DNA of 32,635 bases. Source: an uncultured bacterium (GTDB lineage: Bacteria > Patescibacteriota > Patescibacteriia > Patescibacteriales > UBA12465). The stretch spans positions 1-32,635 of the forward strand of contig CALJZR010000060.1 in NCBI GenBank assembly GCA_937983635.1, given 5' to 3'. Every line of letters starts with the position of its first letter. The stretch's first letter is position 1. Shown piece by piece: positions 13,950 to 21,107 of the stretch. Made by a program: the position numbers and the translations under genes. Under the pieces are notes generated by a model. It was not told the origin of the DNA. It saw only the letters and a list, made by a program, of their open reading frames with translations, and ran no database searches.

Positions 13950-15458
13950 CTACTGCAAGAAGTGCCCTCTCGGGCACTTTTTTGTTACCCCCAAACTATG
14001 TCTTCCCCGCCGCCTATTTCTAACAATCAAAAAAATAAGCAAAATAAAGTAATATAAACCAGCCTGCAACACTGTGAAATTAGGTAAGTCCCAATAAGCT
14101 CCGGGCAAAGACGCGCCCCCACGAGCAATCGCTAACAGATACTGCGAACACAAATAAGCGGGCCAGTATAGAAAATTACCGGCTACACCCAAAACATCAC
14201 TCACTAAAGCCAATAATAAACTAAACACTAAGGGACCAAAAACGCCAAAAGCCAAGACATTACTGAAGGGAGCGATTAAAGAAATACCACCGCTTTTCAA
14301 AGCCAGCAAAGGCCAGACCGCTAGTTGCGCGGATAAGGATAGAGAAAAAGCCTGAAATAAAGGGGAGAGTAAACGCCGATAAGGGTGCTGATATAAATAA
14401 GGCTCGACCAAGCTATTGAAAAGAGGGCTAAAGGCAATCATTCCTGACAAAGCTAAAAAAGATAACTGAAAGCCCAAGTCATAGCGCCAAAGTTCCGGAT
14501 TATGCCATAGCATTAGAGCCCCGGCTAAAGCTAGAGGCGTCCAGGCAGAGCTAAGGCGACCGCGGCGCCAGGTATAGAGAAGGATACTTCCCATAATCAA
14601 AGAACGGAGAGCGGAAGCTTGAGCCCCGGTCAGTAAAACATAGCCGCCGGTAAAGAATAAAGCCGGCCATAGAGCGAAGCGTTTATTCAAACCTAAATAG
14701 ACGCCGGCAGCAATTAATAAATTTAAAAATAAACTAATATGGCCGCCAGAGATGGCGACAATATGGCTCAGGCCGGAAGCTTGAAAATACTTCTCGGTCT
14801 CAGGATGCAAAGTTTTCTTATACCCTAAAAGTAAAGCGGAAGCCAGGCCCGCGGCCGGTTCCGGCAAAGCAGCGTTTAATTTTTCTAAAGCCCAGCGCTT
14901 AGCGGCAAATAAACGGAACATCGTTTGGCTTGCCGACGGATAAGTTTCTTTTCCCTTCACTTCCGGCCAAGAGCAGATGCCTTTAATCCCTTGGGCGGAA
15001 AGATAAGCTGCATAATTAAAATCAGGAAAAACCGGGGGCTTTTCTAAACGGCATTTTAACTGCAAGCGATCACCATAAGTTACCCGGGGATAAAGCGGCA
15101 AATTAGCAATCAGTTTAGTGGCAGCCAGCTCCCTAGAAAAAGAAGGGGCTAAGGGGCATAAAACAGTAATCTGCTTATCCCAAGCTGGTTCGGGGTCGGC
15201 ACAAACCCAAAAATCCCAAACGGCGGTTTGTTCGAAATAAGAACCTAAATAATCAGGCTTAGAACTTAAAAACTGGACCCGCCAGTTGGCTAAATAAAAG
15301 AGAGCAATTAATAAGAAAAAACCTTGTCGCCGCCGAAAAACTAAAGCTAGAAAAAAGAAAATTAAACTGTAAAGGCCGGCCTTTGGCCAAAACCAAAAAG
15401 AGGCATAAATAATCCCGCTAAAAAAAGCGCCTAAGCGCAAAAAAAGAGATGGCAGCAT
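13950..15458 (-). CDS. comEC: ComEC/Rec2-type DNA uptake channel, without hydrolase domain
   Basis: Inner-membrane channel that carries single-stranded DNA into the cell during transformation. It is 502 aa. An N-terminal membrane and OB-like region (DUF4131 type, about residues 1-170) is followed by the Competence domain, with the hallmark GLSHIVAISGGHISLFLNLL and many hydrophobic helices to the end. The usual C-terminal metallo-beta-lactamase-like domain is absent. I chose the ATG at 15458; a TTG six codons upstream is also open. The last codons overlap the rpmB terminator hairpin. It follows prfB by 53 bases. No other competence gene is in the window. Confidence 0.9.
   Translation of the reverse strand: MLPSLFLRLGAFFSGIIYASFWFWPKAGLYSLIFFFLALVFRRRQGFFLLIALFYLANWRVQFLSSKPDYLGSYFEQTAVWDFWVCADPEPAWDKQITVLCPLAPSFSRELAATKLIANLPLYPRVTYGDRLQLKCRLEKPPVFPDFNYAAYLSAQGIKGICSWPEVKGKETYPSASQTMFRLFAAKRWALEKLNAALPEPAAGLASALLLGYKKTLHPETEKYFQASGLSHIVAISGGHISLFLNLLIAAGVYLGLNKRFALWPALFFTGGYVLLTGAQASALRSLIMGSILLYTWRRGRLSSAWTPLALAGALMLWHNPELWRYDLGFQLSFLALSGMIAFSPLFNSLVEPYLYQHPYRRLLSPLFQAFSLSLSAQLAVWPLLALKSGGISLIAPFSNVLAFGVFGPLVFSLLLALVSDVLGVAGNFLYWPAYLCSQYLLAIARGGASLPGAYWDLPNFTVLQAGLYYFILLIFLIVRNRRRGRHSLGVTKKCPRGHFLQ
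13961..13983 (+). terminator. rpmB terminator, inside the comEC 3' end
   Basis: AGTGCCC-TCTC-GGGCACT followed by TTTTTT on the plus strand is a classical intrinsic terminator 24 bases after the rpmB stop. The same bases encode the last residues of ComEC on the other strand (around KKCPRGHFLQ). Confidence 0.85.
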
Positions 15459-15511
15459 CTCTTGATTATAAAACAATTAGACTAAATAAAATTTAAAAAA
15501 GTATTAAAAAT

Positions 15512-16609
15512 CTAGACAACTCCTCTCTGCCAATGCAAATAAGCATTAATAAAATCATCCAAATCTCCATCCATGACGGCGTCGACATCAGTATCTTCAA
15601 AATCAGTCCGGTGATCTTTGACTAAACGATTACCATACAGCCAGTAAGAGCGAATTTGCTGCCCCCACTCCGCTTTCACCACTCCGCCCTTCAAACGTCT
15701 TTCCTCCTCTTCTTTCTTTTGTAATTCTAATTGGACTAAACGCGCCCGCAAAATCGCAAAAGCATTCTCCCGATTCTGATGCTGAGAACGCTCGCTCTGA
15801 CAGCTAATACTAATACCAGTGGGGAGATGAACGAGACGGACGGCTGAGTCGGTTGTATTAACGCTCTGACCGCCAGGGCCGCTAGAACGAAAAACATCCA
15901 AGCGCACTTCTTCATCTTTAATCACAATTGCCGTGGCCGGAATTTCCGGAATTACCTCAACGGAAGCAAAAGAAGTTTGCCGTAAACCATCGGCATTAAA
16001 AGGCGAGTTGCGCAGTAAACGGTGAGCACCGTTTTCACTCTTTAGCCGGCCATAGACACGGTCGCCGCTAAATTTTAGCATCACACTTTTAATTCCAGCT
16101 TCATTACCGAGCAAACGATCAATAATCTCCATTTTCCAACCCTGTCTTTCCGCAAAACGCAAATACATTCGCTCTAACATCTGCGCCCAATCCTGGGCAT
16201 CAACACCCCCCGTACCGGCATTAATACTCAAAAGAGCATTGTGCTCATCATAAGGGCCGGTATAAAGAGAAGCGGTTTCTAAACGATCTAATTCCTGGCG
16301 CCAATTTTCTACTTTCAAACTAAGCTCCTTTAAAACTGCCTCATCTCTTTCTGCCGTCGCCAAGGTCGCTAGTTCCCTGCCTTCTCGCAAAGATTTTTCT
16401 AAAGATAGCCACTGCTGATAATCTTTTTGCAGATTTTCTGCCCGCCGACTAACAATAACGGCCTGCTCTTGATCCTGCCAAAAATCTGGAGCTTCCATCA
16501 ACAAACGTAATTTATCCGCCTCTTTTTGCCTCTTATTTATACCTAAATCAGCCGCCAATTGCTGGCGACGATTATCCAAATCATTGATGATTTTTTCCAG
16601 ATTATCCAT
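15512..16609 (-). CDS. prfB: Peptide chain release factor 2
   Basis: Class 1 release factor for UAA and UGA stops, 365 aa. The SPF recognition tripeptide specific to RF2 is at about residues 202-204 (RNSPFNADG), and the catalytic GGQ is at about 243-245 in SSGPGGQSVNTTDSAVR. The start MDNLEKIINDL at 16609 is in the context TTATATG. The reading frame is continuous, so the programmed +1 frameshift that controls RF2 in E. coli is not used. It lies just after the terminator of the rpsI operon and before comEC. Confidence 0.96.
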   Translation of the reverse strand: MDNLEKIINDLDNRRQQLAADLGINKRQKEADKLRLLMEAPDFWQDQEQAVIVSRRAENLQKDYQQWLSLEKSLREGRELATLATAERDEAVLKELSLKVENWRQELDRLETASLYTGPYDEHNALLSINAGTGGVDAQDWAQMLERMYLRFAERQGWKMEIIDRLLGNEAGIKSVMLKFSGDRVYGRLKSENGAHRLLRNSPFNADGLRQTSFASVEVIPEIPATAIVIKDEEVRLDVFRSSGPGGQSVNTTDSAVRLVHLPTGISISCQSERSQHQNRENAFAILRARLVQLELQKKEEEERRLKGGVVKAEWGQQIRSYWLYGNRLVKDHRTDFEDTDVDAVMDGDLDDFINAYLHWQRGVV

Positions 16610-16627
16610 ATAAGGCCATAGTACTAT

Positions 16628-16659
16628 AAAAAAACGCCTCCGTAAACAGAGGCGTTTTT
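16628..16659 (-). terminator. Terminator after rpsI
   Basis: On the minus strand ACGCCTC and GAGGCGT form a 7-bp stem extended by A/T pairs, with an 8-base loop and a run of seven T. It lies 22 bases after the rpsI stop and ends the infA-rpsI operon before prfB. Confidence 0.85.
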
Positions 16660-16680
16660 GTAGAAGATAAAATAGGGGTA

Positions 16681-17160
16681 TTAGCGCTTGCTCCACTGCG
16701 GTCTCTTTCTGGCGCCCTTGAAACCCGGTTTCTTTCTTTCTTTCTTTCTAGGGTCGCGAGTCAAGAATTTATTAACCTTCAAAGCTTCTTTAAGTAAAGG
16801 ATCAAGCATCATTAAAGCTCTGGAAATACCGTGACGGCAAGCTTCAATCTGGCCGGTAACACCGCCGCCTTTAACAATAATGGAAAAATTAAGATCGCGG
16901 ACATGGCCGGTAGCCTTTAAAGATTGAGTGACGATATTAAAGCCTTCGCCGACAAAATATTGAGAACCTTTCTTGCCATTAATCATAATGGCGCCCTTGC
17001 CGTCTTTATACATACGTACCTGGGCAACAGAAGTCTTGCGGCGGCCGACAGTCTTAATATATTCGCCGGTAAATTCCACGGTTTCAGCAACCGGAGCTTC
17101 TTTAGCGACTTCAGCTTCAATCGGTTTTTTTTCTTTAACAGTTTTTTGTTTCGTTTCCAT
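16681..17160 (-). CDS. rpsI: 30S ribosomal protein S9 with N-terminal extension
   Basis: Small-subunit protein whose C-terminal arm touches P-site tRNA. The core starts near residue 33 (YIKTVGRRKTSVAQVRMY) and includes VKGGGVTGQIEACRHGISRA followed by LTRDPRKKERKKPG and the canonical end RKRPQWSKR, with the tRNA-contacting terminal K-R intact. About 30 Glu/Lys-rich residues precede the core, which E. coli S9 lacks. It follows rplM by 12 bases, the normal pairing, and closes the operon. Confidence 0.97.
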   Translation of the reverse strand: METKQKTVKEKKPIEAEVAKEAPVAETVEFTGEYIKTVGRRKTSVAQVRMYKDGKGAIMINGKKGSQYFVGEGFNIVTQSLKATGHVRDLNFSIIVKGGGVTGQIEACRHGISRALMMLDPLLKEALKVNKFLTRDPRKKERKKPGFKGARKRPQWSKR

Positions 17161-17172
17161 AAAACAATGAAA

Positions 17173-17529
17173 TTATCTAATAATTAAGCGCTTCATCTGC
17201 GCGTCACGTAACTTGGTCGGAGGCAACATTTGTTTAACCGCCCGGCGCAAAACTTCACCCGGATCCTTACTGAAGACTTCGGACATTCTCTTGGTTTTTA
17301 AACCGCTGAGATAACCGGAAAAACTGAAATATTTTTTCTGTAAAAGCTTTTTGCCACTAAATGACATCTTACCGGCATTACTGACTTCGACAATGTCGCC
17401 GCCGTCAATATGAGGCTGGAATTCAGGCTTATTCTTTCCGCGCAAAATCATGGCGATTTGGCTGGCTAAACGGCCGACTGCTTGGTCGGTAGCGTCAAGC
17501 TTATGGATTTGTCTTTCAATTTTATTCAT
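17173..17529 (-). CDS. rplM: 50S ribosomal protein L13
   Basis: Early assembly protein, 118 aa from the chosen start, short compared with the usual 140-145. Recognisable parts are LDATDQAVGRLASQIAMILR, VEVSNAGKMSFSGKKLLQK and the end AVKQMLPPTKLRDAQMKRL. The residues after the core that most L13 proteins have are missing. The frame is open ten codons further upstream into rplQ, but the ATG at 17529 (TTATATG) is 16 bases after the rplQ stop and gives the expected N-terminus. It pairs with rpsI as usual. Confidence 0.95.
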   Translation of the reverse strand: MNKIERQIHKLDATDQAVGRLASQIAMILRGKNKPEFQPHIDGGDIVEVSNAGKMSFSGKKLLQKKYFSFSGYLSGLKTKRMSEVFSKDPGEVLRRAVKQMLPPTKLRDAQMKRLIIR

Positions 17530-17545
17530 ATAATTGCACGAAAAA

Positions 17546-17896
17546 TTAAACGAGTTCAATCTGCACCATTTCGGCGCCGTCGCCTTGGCGGGGACCGAGC
17601 TTAGTCATGCGGGTGTAGCCGCCGGGGCGGGTCTGATAGCGCTGGCCTAAAACTTCCATCGCTTTCTTGATAGCATTCTTTTGGAGCAAAACTTTAATCA
17701 AGCCGCGGCGAGCATTCAAATCACCAGCTTTAGCGGCGGTAATCATTCGTTCCACCAAAGGACGGACAGCCTGGGCTTTCGCCTTGGTTGTTTTTACTTT
17801 TTCATAAATCAGGATGCTGGAAGCCAAATTGCGAAGCATAAGCTCGCGCGGTCCTTTCTCCCGGTCTAAAATTTTATTCGCATTTCTGTGGCGCAT
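17546..17896 (-). CDS. rplQ: 50S ribosomal protein L17
   Basis: Exit-tunnel region protein, 116 aa, the normal bacterial length. It begins MRHRNANKILDREKGPRELM and contains NLASSILIYEKVKTTKAKAQ, then AVRPLVERMITAAKAGDLNA and the end GGYTRMTKLGPRQGDGAEMV. It follows rpoA by 24 bases, the standard alpha-operon arrangement. The start is in the context AATATATG. Confidence 0.97.
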   Translation of the reverse strand: MRHRNANKILDREKGPRELMLRNLASSILIYEKVKTTKAKAQAVRPLVERMITAAKAGDLNARRGLIKVLLQKNAIKKAMEVLGQRYQTRPGGYTRMTKLGPRQGDGAEMVQIELV

Positions 17897-17920
17897 ATAT
17901 TAAGGATTATAAGGAAGCGG

Positions 17921-18727
17921 TTATTTTTTGGCTTTCTTTTTCGCCGGTTTTTCCACTTCTTCGGCGGCAATGACCGCTTCTTCTTCAGTATTTAAATCAG
18001 CTACTTCTTCCTCTTCCATAATAACCGGGGCAGGTTCCTGGGCCTGAGGTAAAAGAGCATTAAACTGATCAACTAAAATTTTAGCCGCCTGATTAAAGGC
18101 TTCCATCGGGCTCAGAGTACCATCAGTCTTCAAGGTAAGCAGTAATTTATCCCAATTCGTCATTTTACCGACACGGGTATTTTCTACATCCAAGCTGACA
18201 GCTAAGACCGGGGAAAAGATGGAATCTATTTCAATATAACCTAATTCATTATTTTCACGTTTAGTGCCTTCGCTTAAACGATAACCGCGACCAGGGCGGA
18301 CAAAAATTTCTAAATCTAAACTGGCCTTCTCTTCGGTCAAAGTGGCTAAAACTAATTCTGAATTTTTAATTTCCACCTCGCTATTCTTAGTGATATCAGC
18401 GGCAGTGACAACTTTCTTGCCCTTAGCTTTAAGTTCTAAGCGAATTTCTTCATCGCCATGGATTTTCAGGCGCAACTGTTTGATATTCAACATGATTTCC
18501 AAGATATCTTCTTGGATACCGGAAATAGTGGTGAACTCATGGCTAGCGCCTTTAATTTTCACGCCGACAACGGCCGCTCCCGGCAAAGAAGAAAGCAAAA
18601 CGCGGCGTAAAGAATTACCTAAAGTCATGCCATAGCCAGGATACAAAGGCTCCACGACTACTACACCCTCATTGTCATTCTTTCCTGCGAGGAAATCCAC
18701 TTTTTTTGGCAAAGCGATGTTTTCCAT
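17921..18727 (-). CDS. rpoA: RNA polymerase alpha subunit lacking the C-terminal domain
   Basis: Scaffold for RNA polymerase assembly. Residues 1 to about 225 are a complete N-terminal domain: PLYPGYGMTLGNSLRRVLLS, GAAVVGVKIKGASHEFTTI, and the dimerisation end SPMEAFNQAAKILVDQF. The usual C-terminal domain, a helix-hairpin-helix fold that binds UP elements and activators, is absent. In its place are about 43 acidic residues ending in KKKAKK. The family is normally 310-330 aa; this is 268. I chose the third in-frame initiator, ATG 18727 (TTTCTATG), giving MENIALPKK; ATG 18742 is the alternative. Confidence 0.95.
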   Translation of the reverse strand: MENIALPKKVDFLAGKNDNEGVVVVEPLYPGYGMTLGNSLRRVLLSSLPGAAVVGVKIKGASHEFTTISGIQEDILEIMLNIKQLRLKIHGDEEIRLELKAKGKKVVTAADITKNSEVEIKNSELVLATLTEEKASLDLEIFVRPGRGYRLSEGTKRENNELGYIEIDSIFSPVLAVSLDVENTRVGKMTNWDKLLLTLKTDGTLSPMEAFNQAAKILVDQFNALLPQAQEPAPVIMEEEEVADLNTEEEAVIAAEEVEKPAKKKAKK

Positions 18728-18809
18728 AGAAACATATGTCATCAACGCACAGTCTTACGCCTGAAGCCTTTAAAGACTCAAGCGCCTCCTCAGCGCGATA
18801 GACGACAGA

Positions 18810-19442
18810 TTATTTTGAATAATACTCAATAATCATCTGCACATTAATATTAGTAGGCAGATCGTTGTCAGTCGGTTCGTGTAAAACTTTTGCTTTCAAT
18901 TCGGCGGCTTGTAAATTGAGCCAGCCCGGTAATTCCGCTTTCTTTAATTTTTCGCTTAACTGCTTGAAATAAGGATTTTTGCGGCTGCGGACGCGGACGG
19001 AAATTTCCTGTCCCGGTTTCACAATATAGGAAGCAATATCGGTCTTAACGCCGTTAACATCAAAATGACCGTGATTAACTAACTGTCGCGCTTGAGTGCG
19101 GGAGGTGGCAAAACCGAGACGGAAAACAACATTGTCTAAACGGGTTTCTAAAAGGCGTAAAAAGTTCTTACCAGAATCGCCACTCTTCTTAGAAGCTTTT
19201 TCAAAAGTCAGACGGAATTGCTTTTCCATGACGTTATAATATTTTTTTGCCTTCTGTTTTTCCATTAACTGAGTACCGTAATCGCTTAACTTGCGGCGAC
19301 CGCGGGTCGGACCATGAAATCCCGGGGGATAATTACGCTTAACCATGGCGCACTTCGGAGTATTGCACCGTTCGCCCTTTAAGAATAATTTTTCGCCTAC
19401 GCGGCGACACTGTTGGCATTTGCTGTCTAAATTTCTTCCCAT
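18810..19442 (-). CDS. rpsD: 30S ribosomal protein S4
   Basis: Primary assembly protein and, in E. coli, repressor of the alpha operon. It is 210 aa. The N-terminus GRNLDSKCQQCRRVGEKLFL has two cysteines of a zinc-type motif, with C26 and C31 (RCNTPKC) as the second pair. The body has GFHGPTRGRRKLSDYGTQL, then the S4 RNA-binding domain RLDNVVFRLGFATSRTQARQ with LVNHGHFDVNG. It lies between rpsK and rpoA, the standard order. A hairpin-rich 82-base gap separates it from the chosen rpoA start. Confidence 0.97.
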   Translation of the reverse strand: MGRNLDSKCQQCRRVGEKLFLKGERCNTPKCAMVKRNYPPGFHGPTRGRRKLSDYGTQLMEKQKAKKYYNVMEKQFRLTFEKASKKSGDSGKNFLRLLETRLDNVVFRLGFATSRTQARQLVNHGHFDVNGVKTDIASYIVKPGQEISVRVRSRKNPYFKQLSEKLKKAELPGWLNLQAAELKAKVLHEPTDNDLPTNINVQMIIEYYSK

Positions 19443-19464
19443 ATGTATTAGTTGCGATTATTAA

Positions 19465-20058
19465 TTACACTCTTCTCGGCTTTTTCGGACGGCAGCCGTT
19501 GTGAGGAACCGGGGTGGTATCCTTAATGGCTGAGACTTCCAAACCGTTAGCATTCAAAGCGCGGATAGCCGCTTCTCTGCCAGTGCCGACACCGGAGACG
19601 AAAACGCTCACTTCTTGCAAGCCGTATTCTTCCTTCGCTTTTTGGACGGCAATTTTAGTAATGATTTGAGCGGCATAAGGAGTCGCTTTCTTGGCACCCT
19701 TAAAACCGGCCATACCCGCACTAGCCCAAGAAATGACGTCACCGTTAGCATCGGCCAAAGTCACCATGGTGTTGTTATAGGTAGCGTTGATATAGGCGCG
19801 ACCAACCTTCACCGTCCGGGCAGAACGCTTTTTGCGCTTCTTCACTAATTTTTTCTTAGCACGCGCTTGCTTATTTTTTTCTAATTTCTGTTTGATTTCT
19901 TCCGGCAATTCATCATCAGCGGCAGAATCAAGGGAAAAAGCCGAGGCTTCATCACGCTCGTCATCCGCTTCTTCAGCAGGAACAACAGGCGCCTCCGTTT
20001 GAGCGGGAGTAGCCGGTAAGACTTCTTCTTCAGGATTTAAATTCTTTTCTTCGGACAT
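19465..20058 (-). CDS. rpsK: 30S ribosomal protein S11 with acidic N-terminal extension
   Basis: Platform protein that contacts mRNA near the exit site. The S11 core covers about residues 75-197: GRAYINATYNNTMVTLADAN, SAGMAGFKGAKKATPYAAQI, and VSVFVSGVGTGREAAIRAL, ending in TPVPHNGCRPKKPRRV. Before it lie about 70 residues dominated by Glu, Ala and Asp, then a lysine-rich hinge. S11 is normally about 130 aa. The extension is in frame with the only good start (ATG 20058). Flanked by rpsM and rpsD. Confidence 0.96.
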   Translation of the reverse strand: MSEEKNLNPEEEVLPATPAQTEAPVVPAEEADDERDEASAFSLDSAADDELPEEIKQKLEKNKQARAKKKLVKKRKKRSARTVKVGRAYINATYNNTMVTLADANGDVISWASAGMAGFKGAKKATPYAAQIITKIAVQKAKEEYGLQEVSVFVSGVGTGREAAIRALNANGLEVSAIKDTTPVPHNGCRPKKPRRV

Positions 20059-20096
20059 AATGCTTGTTAATAAATTAATCTAGAAAAGCCGCCAGA

Positions 20097-20489
20097 CTAG
20101 GTCTTCAAACCGGCTTTAGCGCGACCACTGGTCGCCGTCATGCGCTTATTGCCGCGAACAGTACGACTGTTAGTCTTAGTGCGCTGGCCACGAACCGGCA
20201 AATTGCGCATATGGCGCAAACCGCGGTAGCAACCGATTTCTTTTAAACGCTTAATATTGCTTGCAACCTCACGGCGTAAATCGCCTTCAACCGTATGCTT
20301 CTTTTCAATCTGTTCGCGCAAAAGGTTTGCTTCTTCTTCTTTTAAGTCTTTAACTTTAGTTTCCGGCTTGATATTGACCGCCTCTAAAATCTTCTTCGCC
20401 CGGCTGTTGCCGATACCGTAGATATAGGTGATGGAAATATCCACCCGTTTGTCGTTGGGAATGCTTACACCCGCAATTCTAATAGCCAT
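20097..20489 (-). CDS. rpsM: 30S ribosomal protein S13
   Basis: Head protein that bridges to the 50S subunit, 130 aa. It starts MAIRIAGVSIPNDKRVDISI and has TYIYGIGNSRAKKILEAVNI, then the signature CYRGLRHMRNLPVRGQRTKT and NSRTVRGNK. The C-terminal lysine-rich tail that touches P-site tRNA is present but short. It follows rpmJ by 45 bases that contain a strong hairpin, and precedes rpsK. Confidence 0.97.
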   Translation of the reverse strand: MAIRIAGVSIPNDKRVDISITYIYGIGNSRAKKILEAVNIKPETKVKDLKEEEANLLREQIEKKHTVEGDLRREVASNIKRLKEIGCYRGLRHMRNLPVRGQRTKTNSRTVRGNKRMTATSGRAKAGLKT

Positions 20490-20500
20490 AATATAAATGT

Positions 20501-20527
20501 TTAGGTTCCGCTTGAAGCGGATCCTAA
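20501..20527 (-). promoter_or_regulatory. Hairpin before rpsM, candidate regulatory site
   Basis: TTAGG-A-TCCGCTT and AAGCGGA-A-CCTAA form about 12 bp around a one-base gap, immediately upstream of rpsM. S4 binds a pseudoknot at this place in the E. coli alpha operon. I see only a simple hairpin and no pseudoknot, so the link to S4 is positional. Confidence 0.45.
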
Positions 20528-20534
20528 TGCTTAA

Positions 20535-20648
20535 TTATCCTTGTCTTTGCTTATGCTTAGGATTTTTACAGATTACGTAGACACGGCCTTTACGGCGGAC
20601 AGTCTTACAATCTTTGCAAATTTTTTTGGCACTCGCTCTTACTTTCAT
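20535..20648 (-). CDS. rpmJ: 50S ribosomal protein L36
   Basis: The smallest ribosomal protein, 37 aa. It reads MKVRASAKKICKDCKTVRRK then GRVYVICKNPKHKQRQG. The zinc ligands are C11, C14, C27 and H32, exactly the CxxC...C....H pattern of the zinc form. It lies between infA and rpsM, the standard place. The start ATG at 20648 follows GACTTT with no Shine-Dalgarno. Confidence 0.96.
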   Translation of the reverse strand: MKVRASAKKICKDCKTVRRKGRVYVICKNPKHKQRQG

Positions 20649-20703
20649 AAAGTCGTGAAAAAAATAAATAAAGTAGGGGTTAAATCCAAATTAAAGGGCG
20701 TGC

Positions 20704-20961
20704 TTAGAGGCGGAAAACGATCCGACCCTTGCTTAAATCGTAAGGGCTGATCTGTAAGCGCACGCGATCGCCGGGAAGAAGACGGATTTTGTTCATCCGC
20801 ATCTTGCCGGAAAGATGGGCCAAAATTTCATGGCCGCTATCTAGTTTCACCCGGAAAGTGGCCGCCGGCATTAGCTCCGTGACCTCGCCTTGCATTTCTA
20901 AAAAGTCTTTGGCGTTCAAAGTTTCAACAGTTTCCTGATTTTTAGTTTTATTTTTTGACAT
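20704..20961 (-). CDS. infA: Translation initiation factor IF-1
   Basis: Binds the ribosomal A site during initiation. It is 85 aa from the chosen ATG, longer than the usual 72 because of a polar N-terminal stretch (MSKNKTKNQETVETL). The OB-fold core includes EMQGEVTELMPAATFRVKLD, GHEILAHLSGKMRMNKIRLL and the canonical end GDRVRLQISPYDLSKGRIVF. A TTG nine codons upstream is in frame but lies inside the leader hairpin. It is the first gene of the alpha-type operon, with a consensus promoter and a terminator-like leader. Confidence 0.96.
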   Translation of the reverse strand: MSKNKTKNQETVETLNAKDFLEMQGEVTELMPAATFRVKLDSGHEILAHLSGKMRMNKIRLLPGDRVRLQISPYDLSKGRIVFRL

Positions 20962-20967
20962 TAACAC

Positions 20968-21005
20968 AAAAAAATTTGATAAAGACAAATCCTAGCCTTA
21001 TCAAA
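20968..21005 (-). terminator. Terminator-like hairpin immediately before infA
   Basis: On the minus strand TTTGATAAGG pairs with CTTTATCAAA (10 bp, one G-U) around an 11-base loop, followed by TTTTTTTG. The T-tract ends 6 bases before the infA ATG. Its location within the leader of a strong promoter suggests conditional termination, or that it controls access to the start codon. Confidence 0.55.
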
Positions 21006-21055
21006 ATTTTTTAGAAATATTCCTGTTTAATCTTATTTTTAATCTCAATGGCAAT

Positions 21056-21084
21056 AGTATATAGACAAGCACAAAAATTGTCAA
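21056..21084 (-). promoter_or_regulatory. Promoter of the infA-rpsI operon
   Basis: A perfect TTGACA (21084-21079) and TATACT (21061-21056) are separated by exactly 17 bases, the best consensus match in the window. Predicted start is near 21049, giving an 88-base leader. The -35 lies 24 bases after the alaS stop. Confidence 0.85.
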
Positions 21085-21107
21085 TAGTAAGCCCTAAAAA
21101 CAAGGCT

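Noticed and set aside
16610..16696. Longer prfB start giving 394 aa, or a programmed frameshift
   Set aside because: The extra residues would be encoded by the rpsI terminator and the rpsI stop region; the ATG at 16609 gives a normal RF2 N-terminus in one continuous frame.
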